Position numbers and translations under genes: made by a program. The notes under the pieces are model-generated. The model ran no database searches. It was not told the DNA's origin and saw only the letters and a program-made list of their open reading frames with translations. From positions 1 through 7,842 of the forward strand of contig JAUZQX010000010.1 in NCBI GenBank assembly GCA_030950765.1: a DNA stretch of 7,842 bases. The letters run 5' to 3'. Below, in pieces: positions 1-6,069 of the stretch (position 1 is the first letter of the stretch; each line of letters begins with the position of its first letter). The DNA comes from Ghiorsea sp. Its GTDB lineage: Bacteria; Pseudomonadota; Zetaproteobacteria; Mariprofundales; Mariprofundaceae.

Positions 1-1
1 A

Positions 2-259
2 GGTTTGTTTGAAGAAAATTTAACAGGTGTAAAACATCATGTGTTGCGAAAAGATTATTCGATTCGTGATGGTCAATGGAAAGTGCCTAAAGATAAGTAT
101 TTTGTATTGGGTGATAACCGCAATAACTCAAGAGATTCAAGATTCTGGGGTTTTGTACCTCAAGAATACTTGGTCGGTAAAGCCGTGGTCATTTGGTGGT
201 CTTGGAATGATGCTACAGGCTCAGTTCGCTGGGATAGATTAGGCACATTGGTGCATTAA
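2..259 (+). CDS. lepB: Signal peptidase I, C-terminal part (5' end outside window)
   Basis: Membrane-anchored serine/lysine protease that removes signal peptides from secreted proteins at the periplasmic face of the inner membrane. About 85 C-terminal residues are present. The reading frame is open to the left edge, so the TTG at 5 is not a real start. The best evidence is the conserved box E, GDNRNNSRDSRFWGFVP (about 110-160), followed by a short hydrophobic strand (AVVIWWSW) and the typical end RWDRLG. The catalytic Ser and Lys boxes lie upstream of the window and cannot be checked. It is followed after 14 bases by the DUF4845-type gene and then rnc, an order common in proteobacteria that supports the assignment. 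Family membership is seen directly; activity is inferred. Confidence 0.95.
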   Translation, partial: GLFEENLTGVKHHVLRKDYSIRDGQWKVPKDKYFVLGDNRNNSRDSRFWGFVPQEYLVGKAVVIWWSWNDATGSVRWDRLGTLVH

Positions 260-260
260 T

Positions 261-267
261 AGGGGAG
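261..267 (+). promoter_or_regulatory. Shine-Dalgarno site of the DUF4845-type gene
   Basis: AGGGGAG lies 6 bases before the ATG at 274 and just after the lepB stop. This is a near-ideal ribosome binding site and fixes the start of the next gene. Confidence 0.8.
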
Positions 268-273
268 TTTTTT

Positions 274-690
274 ATGTTTAAGCTATTGTTTTGGTTGGCT
301 TTAGTTGGTGGTGGTGTTTTTGTTGGTGGGCAAGTTATCCCCGTTTATTATAACAATTTAAAAGTACAAAATATTTTTGAAGGTACTGCTGAAAATCTTT
401 CAATACGAACTGAAGATGAAATTAAACAGCGTATTGATGAGTTATTTAAAATTCAAACCGTTGATTTGCAAGCCTTACCACCAGAATTCTTTGATAACTT
501 AAGCATTACCAAAGAGGATGGAAAGTTACAAGTTGGTACGGAATATCACATTACATTATGGCTTTTAGGTCCACCTGAAAGTGTTGACCCAGATAAAGAT
601 TATAAAGAAAGTGAAATAAAACCTATGGATAAATTAAAGCTAAGAGCGCGTTTAGACTTTGATTTTTCCCCTTATGCTGAAACACCTTGA
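274..690 (+). CDS. DUF4845-type small membrane protein between lepB and rnc
   Basis: A 138-residue protein of unknown function. Residues 2-24 form one hydrophobic segment rich in Gly and Val, ending at VIPVYYNN, which suggests a single N-terminal membrane anchor. The rest is polar, with a helical stretch (about 48-58, DEIKQRIDELF) and a mixed alpha/beta tail, probably periplasmic. Length, the 'hydrophobic anchor then PVYY' pattern and the position between lepB and rnc fit the DUF4845 family of proteobacteria; I recognise this from context and pattern, not from a search. It is probably cotranscribed with lepB, and its TGA stop overlaps the rnc TTG start, implying translational coupling. No catalytic motif is visible, so no reaction is proposed. 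Confidence 0.8.
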   Translation: MFKLLFWLALVGGGVFVGGQVIPVYYNNLKVQNIFEGTAENLSIRTEDEIKQRIDELFKIQTVDLQALPPEFFDNLSITKEDGKLQVGTEYHITLWLLGPPESVDPDKDYKESEIKPMDKLKLRARLDFDFSPYAETP

Positions 691-1373
691 GCAAGCATAA
701 ATTAGAACAAATCATAGGTTATAACTTTAAAGATATAACCATTCTAAATAAGGCTTTAACCCATGCATCCAAAGCACCCGAACACCTAGAACGACAAGAG
801 TTCTTAGGTGATGCTGTACTTGGGCTTATTGTTTCAGAACACTTATACCGCCAATACCCGCAACTGAACGAAGGTGCGTTGTCCAAAATGAAAGCCAATT
901 TGGTCTGTAAGGATGCATTGTTAGAAGTTGCTACATTTTGGAAACTATCTTCTTTCTTAAATGTAGGTGAGGGGGAACGCGATAAACAAGGGCGTTTAAA
1001 ATCGCCATCCATTGCTGCCAATGCTGTGGAATCTATTATTGGTGCCGTATTTTTAGATGCCAGTTGGGATGAAGCCAAGCAATTGGTTTTAAGAGCTTGG
1101 GAACCCCTGATTAGCCAAGTTGAGCCTTCAGATTTACGTGATGCAAAAAGCAAGCTACAAGAGCTTACACAAGCAAACAAACTGGGTTTACCAAGCTATA
1201 CGATAACTGACTTAGGCATGCAAAGCTCCCCTCGTTTTAAAGCAGAGTGTATATTACAAGAAAAATGTTTGGGTATAGGCTTGGGAGACCGGAAAAAGTT
1301 AGCCGAATTACAAGCCGCAAGCCAAGCTTTAACAAGCCCTACGATGAAAGTGATGTTAGAAAAAAAGAACTAA
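687..1373 (+). CDS. rnc: Ribonuclease III
   Basis: Double-strand-specific endoribonuclease that acts as a dimer with Mg2+ in rRNA maturation and mRNA turnover. At 228 residues it matches the E. coli length. The N-terminal catalytic domain carries the signature ERQEFLGDAVL (35-45), whose E38 and D42 correspond to E41 and D45 of E. coli. The second acidic patch reads AANAVESIIGAVFLD (110-124) and keeps the essential Glu (E115), but has Asn (N112) where E. coli has D114. A C-terminal dsRNA-binding domain spans about 152-220 (DAKSKLQEL to LAELQAASQAL). The start is TTG in a TTGA overlap with the preceding stop; no Shine-Dalgarno is visible, so coupling to the upstream gene is likely. The 3' end overlaps the convergent rodZ stop by 4 bases. 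era, the common downstream partner, is absent here. Confidence 0.96.
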   Translation: MSKHKLEQIIGYNFKDITILNKALTHASKAPEHLERQEFLGDAVLGLIVSEHLYRQYPQLNEGALSKMKANLVCKDALLEVATFWKLSSFLNVGEGERDKQGRLKSPSIAANAVESIIGAVFLDASWDEAKQLVLRAWEPLISQVEPSDLRDAKSKLQELTQANKLGLPSYTITDLGMQSSPRFKAECILQEKCLGIGLGDRKKLAELQAASQALTSPTMKVMLEKKN

Positions 1374-2248
1374 AGCTGGAATAACTTAAGTACCTTATCT
1401 TCTTGGCCCAGTGTGCCAACATCATAGACAACCAGACCATCACGAAGGACTTTCAGCGCCCTTGGTTTGCCTGAAGTTAACAGAAGTTGTTCGGTGCTAT
1501 CCAAGCTGAAGCTTTGCCCTACTCGCAACAAAGCTTCACGTTTAAGTATAGGCTCTTCACCTTCACGTTGTTCATAAACTTGTAGCCAGACATCATCAGT
1601 AACTGCAACAAAAGTAAATGCTTTAAGCGTATTATCCACTTTTGGCGTATCTACATGTTCCCCACCTTCACTTTGTTTGCTAAGCAAAACATTCGTGTCA
1701 GAACTTTCGCCAGCTACTTTAATAGGGTCTTGCGGAATTGTGAGCGGATGTACATCAACAGTTGCACTGTTATCTTGTGTTGTTTTCTTTATGTCAGCAG
1801 ATGGAGCAGGGGGTATCATGATATTGGATGTAACAGGTTCATCACGATTAAATAAGTTGCTGATAATCATACCAAGAATAAAGAGCAGCGCAGCAACCAT
1901 TGCCCATGTGCGATTGGGGGATATTGGGGCATCAGGGTAAGTCAGTGGGGTGGTTAGCGCATATGTATTCGTTTTAATACGTTCAATATCAGTGCTAAAA
2001 TCCAAGCCTAACAGTTCTGCATACTGCCTTAAAAAACCCAATGCATAAACTTCACCTGGCATTTCTGACCATTGTCCGCTTTCTAAAGCATCTAAAAAAG
2101 ATACATTAAATTTCAATTCTTTAAGCACCTGATCCTTGGTCAAACCTTTGTGTTCCCTGGCTTTTTTAAGCTTTACACCAATTTCACAAATCAAAGCTTC
2201 TTTAGCAAAGGTATTGTCATTATCTATTTCGGTTTGTTGTGTGTCCAT
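1370..2248 (-). CDS. rodZ: RodZ-like cytoskeletal/cell-shape protein (HTH, one TM, DUF4115)
   Basis: Bitopic inner-membrane protein that in rod-shaped bacteria links MreB filaments to the wall elongation machinery. Domain order (numbers from the upstream ATG at 2251): an N-terminal helix-turn-helix of the Xre/HTH_25 type (about 22-90, including the diagnostic EVYALGFLRQYAELLGLD), a basic/proline-rich linker, one transmembrane segment (about 116-134), a low-complexity Ser/Thr/Asp periplasmic linker (about 136-208) and a C-terminal beta-rich DUF4115 domain (about 210-291). Two adjacent ATG codons are possible. The one at 2248 lies 5 bases after GAGG, while the one at 2251 is only 2 bases away, so I chose 2248 (292 residues). 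It follows pilW by a short gap and is last in the minus-strand operon. The ispG gene that often follows is replaced by convergent rnc. Confidence 0.93.
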   Translation of the reverse strand: MDTQQTEIDNDNTFAKEALICEIGVKLKKAREHKGLTKDQVLKELKFNVSFLDALESGQWSEMPGEVYALGFLRQYAELLGLDFSTDIERIKTNTYALTTPLTYPDAPISPNRTWAMVAALLFILGMIISNLFNRDEPVTSNIMIPPAPSADIKKTTQDNSATVDVHPLTIPQDPIKVAGESSDTNVLLSKQSEGGEHVDTPKVDNTLKAFTFVAVTDDVWLQVYEQREGEEPILKREALLRVGQSFSLDSTEQLLLTSGKPRALKVLRDGLVVYDVGTLGQEDKVLKLFQL

Positions 2249-2253
2249 CATGA

Positions 2254-2257
2254 CCTC
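2254..2257 (-). promoter_or_regulatory. Shine-Dalgarno deciding the rodZ start
   Basis: Minus-strand GAGG ends 5 bases before the ATG at 2248 and 2 bases before the ATG at 2251. The spacing favours the second ATG. Confidence 0.55.
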
Positions 2258-2260
2258 GGT

Positions 2261-3025
2261 TTACCTTTTCAACTGTACAAGCTCGTCTTCTGCCCAAGCT
2301 TTCTGTAAAGGGTTGGTGGTATGTTTAATAAATGTTTGCAGGTGAATTTTAATGCTATTTGTTTCGCCTTTGTCGCGTAAAAGGGTAATTAAACCTTGTA
2401 AAGCCTGTTGGTTTGTTGGTTCATTCCGTAAAATAGTCTCGTAAAGCGCTTGTGCATAATTGGGGCGATTCATTGCCACATATACAACAGCCTCACGTAG
2501 TTTAGGCAACGTCCATCTCGGAGTAATCAATTGTGCTTTTCGGTATGCAGCAATGGCACCTTCATGGTCTCTTAAACCTGCAAGCGCATCTCCCAAATTG
2601 GTAAATGCCAACTCCTGTTTGTTATAACGCGGGTCACCCAAAGCAAGGTTGAGTTGTTTAACCGCCTCTTTATACTCACCTAGTTCAACCAATAAACTAC
2701 CATAATTGTTTCGTGTTGCAGGCGATGGGTTATAACGAATGGCTTGTTGGTAGTATTTTTTTGACTCTTTGTTATTGCCACGTAAGCGCCATGAATAGGC
2801 AATAGCATCTAAAGTTGCTGCATTTTTCGGTTCAATACTGTTAGCAAGCATTAACTCCTCAAAGGCTTTGGGGATAAAACCCTTGTGCAGTGCATCTATA
2901 CCAAGGCTGTAGTGTAAAGAAGCACGTTTTATGATGTCGTCTTGATTTTGTTTTTGTATTGCGCTGCTTTGGCAGCCTGATAACACAAGTGCAGTGAATA
3001 AAATAAGAAAATAAGGCAATTTCAT
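2261..3025 (-). CDS. pilW: PilF/PilW-type TPR lipoprotein, type IV pilus biogenesis
   Basis: Predicted outer-membrane lipoprotein of 254 residues, related to the pilotin PilF of Pseudomonas and PilW of Neisseria, which help assemble or stabilise the PilQ secretin and type IV pili. A lipoprotein signal peptide is clear: MKLPYFLILFTALVLSGC, with lipobox LSGC and lipidated C18. The +2 residue is Gln, so outer-membrane sorting is expected. Tandem tetratricopeptide repeats run from about residue 35 to 215. The segment NNYGSLLVELGEYKEA (106-121) and the following DPRYNKQELAFTNLGDAL are typical of PilF/PilW rather than generic TPR proteins. Its ATG overlaps the mtnP stop (ATGA) and no strong ribosome site is seen, so translation is probably coupled. 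Position between rlmN/mtnP and rodZ matches proteobacterial synteny. No other pilus genes are in the window. Confidence 0.9.
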   Translation of the reverse strand: MKLPYFLILFTALVLSGCQSSAIQKQNQDDIIKRASLHYSLGIDALHKGFIPKAFEELMLANSIEPKNAATLDAIAYSWRLRGNNKESKKYYQQAIRYNPSPATRNNYGSLLVELGEYKEAVKQLNLALGDPRYNKQELAFTNLGDALAGLRDHEGAIAAYRKAQLITPRWTLPKLREAVVYVAMNRPNYAQALYETILRNEPTNQQALQGLITLLRDKGETNSIKIHLQTFIKHTTNPLQKAWAEDELVQLKR

Positions 3026-3882
3026 AAGAAACGTTTAACCAAGGCATGAATAGGGCGCAAAGCATCATCATCTTGTGATTTTAGGTCTGCAAAAATACCA
3101 TGCTGCAAAGCTTGATGACAGGCACAAGGCTGTTTGCCTTTGGATTTATTTTTAAAAAAAGTATCTAACATGATTTTGGCTTTCCCCACATTTTTATGCA
3201 TGACTTCCAACACATTGGACACTGACACATCATCTTCATTTTCATGCCAGCAATCATAATCGGTACACATGGCGACAGTAGCGTAGCATATTTCCGCTTC
3301 TCGTGCGAGTTTGGCTTCTGGCATATTGGTCATGCCAATCACATCCATACCCCAGCTTCGGTATAAATTTGACTCCGCTCGCGTTGAAAACTGTGGACCT
3401 TGCATCACCATGTATGTGCCTTTGTTATGTGTTGTGATGTGTTGCTGCTCACAAGCCTGTTGCATTTGACCGCGCAACGACTGACAAACTGGATCTGCCA
3501 AAGAAACATGGGCAACAATAGGACCATCAAAAAAAGTTGAAGCACGCTCACGTGTTCTATCCACAAATTGGTCAACAATCACAAAATCACCAGGTGTTAT
3601 ATCTTCGCGCAATGAACCCACTGCAGAAATCGATATAATTTGTGATACACCAACAAGTTTCATGGCATAAATATTGGCGCGATAATTGATTTTGTGTGGC
3701 GGGATATTATGCGTTTTACCATGTCTTGGTAAAAAAATAACTTCTTGACCATGGATTTTGGCTAAAGTTAAGGTATCCGATGGTTTGCCATATGGGGTGT
3801 CGATGTCCAATTCATCGAGCACTTCAATGCCATCCATTTGATACAAACCGCTGCCACCAATGATTGCTGTACGTTGTTGCAT
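3022..3882 (-). CDS. mtnP: S-methyl-5'-thioadenosine phosphorylase
   Basis: Cytosolic enzyme that splits methylthioadenosine with phosphate into adenine and 5-methylthioribose-1-phosphate (purine/methionine salvage). The 286-residue protein reads like human MTAP along most of its length: IIGGSGLY (7-14), DTPYGKPSD (28-36), RHGKTHNIPPHKINYRAN (53-70), AVGSLREDITPGD (87-99), GPQFSTRAES (162-171) and TDYDCW (207-212). The Asp pair in DYD (208, 210) is what adenine-specific members have; inosine/guanosine phosphorylases use Asn there, so MTA rather than methylthioinosine is favoured. A CAC motif (253-255) resembles the C-terminal CXC of archaeal MTAP II. The frame could begin at 3933, but the ATG at 3882 follows AAGAGGAA and gives the canonical N-terminus, so I chose it. 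It lies 17 bases after rlmN and overlaps pilW by 4 bases. Confidence 0.94.
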   Translation of the reverse strand: MQQRTAIIGGSGLYQMDGIEVLDELDIDTPYGKPSDTLTLAKIHGQEVIFLPRHGKTHNIPPHKINYRANIYAMKLVGVSQIISISAVGSLREDITPGDFVIVDQFVDRTRERASTFFDGPIVAHVSLADPVCQSLRGQMQQACEQQHITTHNKGTYMVMQGPQFSTRAESNLYRSWGMDVIGMTNMPEAKLAREAEICYATVAMCTDYDCWHENEDDVSVSNVLEVMHKNVGKAKIMLDTFFKNKSKGKQPCACHQALQHGIFADLKSQDDDALRPIHALVKRFL

Positions 3883-3890
3883 TGTGTTTT

Positions 3891-3898
3891 TTCCTCTT
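3891..3898 (-). promoter_or_regulatory. Shine-Dalgarno deciding the mtnP start
   Basis: Minus-strand AAGAGGAA lies 8 bases before the ATG at 3882. Together with the conserved N-terminus IIGGSGLY it rules out the longer start at 3933, which would overlap rlmN by 34 bases. Confidence 0.75.
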
Positions 3899-3899
3899 G

Positions 3900-4961
3900 T
3901 TATGATTGTTTGGCTGTTTTTAATTGACCACAAGCCGCCATAATATCATCCCCACGAGACCGCCTTACCGTTGCACGAATTCCTTTAGAAATCAAGCCCT
4001 TTGCAAATTCATCTACCACTTCACTAGAAGAACCTTGGTAAGCACTTCCAGGGTAAGTATTAAAGCGAATCAAGTTCACACGTTCACGTTCGGGGTTAAC
4101 AAAATTAATCAATGCATTTAAAGCTTCATCATTATCATTTACGCCAGCCAGCATCACATATTCTAAAGTGATATGTCGTTTTTTTGCCAAAGGGTAAGTA
4201 TTAAGACATTTGCGAAGTTTATGTAAATCATGTTTTTGATTGATGGGCACAAGTGTATCGCGTAAATCGTTAATGCCTGTATGTAAAGAAATGGCAAGAT
4301 TAACAGGTGCTTCTCTGCCCAAGCGTTCAATTTGTGGTACTAACCCCGAAGTTGAAAGTGTAATTCTACGGCGGGATAAGTGGAGGTAGTCTTCAGCCAT
4401 GAGTAAAGCCAATGAATCAAATACTGCTGTTTCATTGGCAAGTGGTTCGCCCATTCCCATATATACAATATGTGTAACTTGGTTGTGTAAACCCTCAAAC
4501 ATGGGGTCAGTGAGCAGGTCTTGTTTAACAGCCAAGACTTGGGCGACAATTTCAGCAGGCGTTAAATTACCTTCAAACTTTTGCGTACCTGTATGACAAA
4601 AGGGGCAGTCCAGCACACACCCTGCTTGGGATGATATACACACTGTACCTCGACTTTCTTCGGGGATAAGCACGGTTTCAATATGTTTTTTGGCTTGCCC
4701 TTCGCGGTTTAAGGCAAACAGATATTTACGTGTACCATCACTTGATTGTTGTTTACTAACCAGTTGTAAAGGTTGGACTTGTATCTTCTCTTCAAGTACC
4801 ACTTTAACCTGTTGCGGAATGTTTTTCATGGCAACCAAATCAAGTATACCTTTATTGCGCCAGTCCAATACTTGTTTGGCACGAAATGCGGGAAGGCCCC
4901 ATGTTTTCATGCACTTTTGCAGAGTTTCTAAAGTGATGCTGGCAAGTGATAAATCATTCAT
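3900..4961 (-). CDS. rlmN: Dual-specificity 23S rRNA/tRNA adenine-C2 methyltransferase RlmN
   Basis: Radical SAM enzyme that methylates C2 of A2503 in 23S rRNA and A37 of some tRNAs, aiding translational fidelity. The 353-residue protein shows the family's complete motif set: the 4Fe-4S ligands in CVLDCPFC (C115, C119, C122), the SAM-binding GMGEPL (169-174), RRRITLSTSG (197-206), the NLAISLHTG strand (221-229), EYVMLAGVND (267-276) and the C-terminal methyl-carrying Cys in MAACGQL (C344, equivalent to C355 of E. coli). It is the first gene of the minus-strand operon rlmN-mtnP-pilW-rodZ. An in-frame stop lies about 24 bases upstream and no alternative ATG, GTG or TTG exists between, so the ATG at 4961 is well fixed. 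No Shine-Dalgarno precedes it. Confidence 0.97.
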   Translation of the reverse strand: MNDLSLASITLETLQKCMKTWGLPAFRAKQVLDWRNKGILDLVAMKNIPQQVKVVLEEKIQVQPLQLVSKQQSSDGTRKYLFALNREGQAKKHIETVLIPEESRGTVCISSQAGCVLDCPFCHTGTQKFEGNLTPAEIVAQVLAVKQDLLTDPMFEGLHNQVTHIVYMGMGEPLANETAVFDSLALLMAEDYLHLSRRRITLSTSGLVPQIERLGREAPVNLAISLHTGINDLRDTLVPINQKHDLHKLRKCLNTYPLAKKRHITLEYVMLAGVNDNDEALNALINFVNPERERVNLIRFNTYPGSAYQGSSSEVVDEFAKGLISKGIRATVRRSRGDDIMAACGQLKTAKQS

Positions 4962-5007
4962 GGCATGGATATTAGCGGCAACTTAAAATTTGGGTAGGGT
5001 GGGGCGC
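4962..5007. promoter_or_regulatory. Divergent intergenic region with weak promoter-like elements
   Basis: These 46 bases separate the starts of rlmN (-) and the ATP-grasp gene (+) and should hold or adjoin both promoters. On the plus strand TAAAAT (4984-4989) is a one-mismatch -10 box, but the hexamer 17 bases upstream (TGGCAT) is a poor -35. On the minus strand TAATAT (4974-4969) is -10-like and only 7 bases from the rlmN ATG. No operator-like inverted repeat is visible. Promoter assignment is tentative. Confidence 0.35.
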
Positions 5008-6069
5008 ATGACTTTAGCAACCCAAACCCCTATTTCCATTTCGCAACACGATTTTCAGACCATGCTTTCTTTTGCAAGGGCTGCATACCAATTAAAAAGT
5101 AATGCAACGTATCTTTCATTGTTGGCAGAAAAATTGCCTGAAACAGCAAAGGTAGCACCCAACAATCCATCTATATTGATGGGTTACGATTTTCACCTGA
5201 CAGATAAAAGTCCTAAACTGATAGAAATTAACAATAATGCAGGTGGCTTGTGGGAAAAGGATGATGGTTGGATTCCACAAGGTTCACATGCTGAGCTTGC
5301 TGATGATTTACCAACACGTTTATTGCGCATGTTTGCCCCAAAATGGAAACATATCGCGATTGTGGATGAAGATATTCAGTCACAGTACATGTTTCCCGAA
5401 ATGAAAGCCTATGCTTCTTTATTGAAAGAAAATGGTAGAAAAGTCAGTTTGGTTAGCCCAGAAGACTTGGTGCAACAAAGTGATGGTTTGTATATATTAG
5501 GTACTAAAGTCGATATGATATATAATCGGGATACGGACTTTTATTTAGAATCCGCAGCTATGCAGCATATTCGTCAAACATACATGGCGGGGCAGGTGGA
5601 CTTAAACCCATACCCAAGAAGTTATGCTTTGATTGGTGATAAAAACCGCATGGTGGATTGGTGGCGCGATGGTTTACTTGAATCTTGTGTGAATGATAAA
5701 ATATTAAACCTGATTCGAGATGTCGTACCTGAAACACATGTACTCGCTGAGTATGATAAAGACCAAGCATGGAAAATACGCAAACAATGGGTATTTAAAC
5801 CTGCAGCACGCCACGGTGGTAAAGGTGTTTTACTCGGCAAAGCCATGAGTCGCAAACGTTTTGATGCATTAGAAACTTCTTCAACTGTTATGCAGAAGTT
5901 GGTACCGCCAAGTTTGGTTCAAATTGGTGATGTGTCCTATAAATTTGATATTCGACTTTATATGCATGGTGAGGATTTAATTGCTATGGCTGGCCGCGCA
6001 TGGCGCGGTCAAATTACCAACTTTAGAGAAGAGGGTAGTGGTTGGACCCCTATTGTTGTGGATACATAA
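5008..6069 (+). CDS. ATP-grasp family ligase, glutathione synthetase-like, substrate unknown
   Basis: Predicted soluble ATP-dependent carboxylate-amine ligase of 353 residues; the substrate is not recognised. Visible motifs in order: GYDFHL (59-64) followed by PKLIEINNNAGG (69-80); an ATP-grasp phosphate loop WVFKPAARHGGKGVLLG (261-277) with the nucleotide-binding Lys K264; FDIRLY (313-318), resembling the FDIR motif of tubulin-tyrosine-ligase and RimK-like enzymes; and GRAWRGQITNFREEGSGW (329-346). The Glu-x-Asn metal motif, normally at the C-terminal end, is near the N-terminus (E73, N75), as in eukaryotic glutathione synthetase. I chose ATG 5008 over TTG 4990 because AGGG (4996-4999) precedes it by 8 bases and the extra residues look non-conserved. 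The stop overlaps or nearly abuts the next glycosyltransferase gene, so cotranscription is likely. There are no signal peptide or membrane segments. Confidence 0.8.
   Translation: MTLATQTPISISQHDFQTMLSFARAAYQLKSNATYLSLLAEKLPETAKVAPNNPSILMGYDFHLTDKSPKLIEINNNAGGLWEKDDGWIPQGSHAELADDLPTRLLRMFAPKWKHIAIVDEDIQSQYMFPEMKAYASLLKENGRKVSLVSPEDLVQQSDGLYILGTKVDMIYNRDTDFYLESAAMQHIRQTYMAGQVDLNPYPRSYALIGDKNRMVDWWRDGLLESCVNDKILNLIRDVVPETHVLAEYDKDQAWKIRKQWVFKPAARHGGKGVLLGKAMSRKRFDALETSSTVMQKLVPPSLVQIGDVSYKFDIRLYMHGEDLIAMAGRAWRGQITNFREEGSGWTPIVVDT
6031..6035 (+). promoter_or_regulatory. Possible Shine-Dalgarno for the TIGR04283-type gene
   Basis: GAGGG lies 6 bases before the TTG at 6042 and inside the ATP-grasp gene. 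It favours that TTG, but the same bases encode the conserved EEGSG stretch of the ATP-grasp protein, so the match may be incidental. Confidence 0.4.

Noticed and set aside
719..1180. 153-residue minus-strand open frame inside rnc
   Set aside because: It is fully antisense to well-conserved RNase III coding sequence, has a Ser/Cys-rich composition without motifs and no ribosome site.
4690..4986. 98-residue plus-strand open frame over the start of rlmN
   Set aside because: It is antisense to conserved RlmN sequence and shows no recognisable domain; treated as a shadow frame.
5558..5855. Minus-strand open frames within the ATP-grasp gene
   Set aside because: They lie opposite conserved ATP-grasp sequence, and their proline/serine/histidine-rich translations have no motifs.
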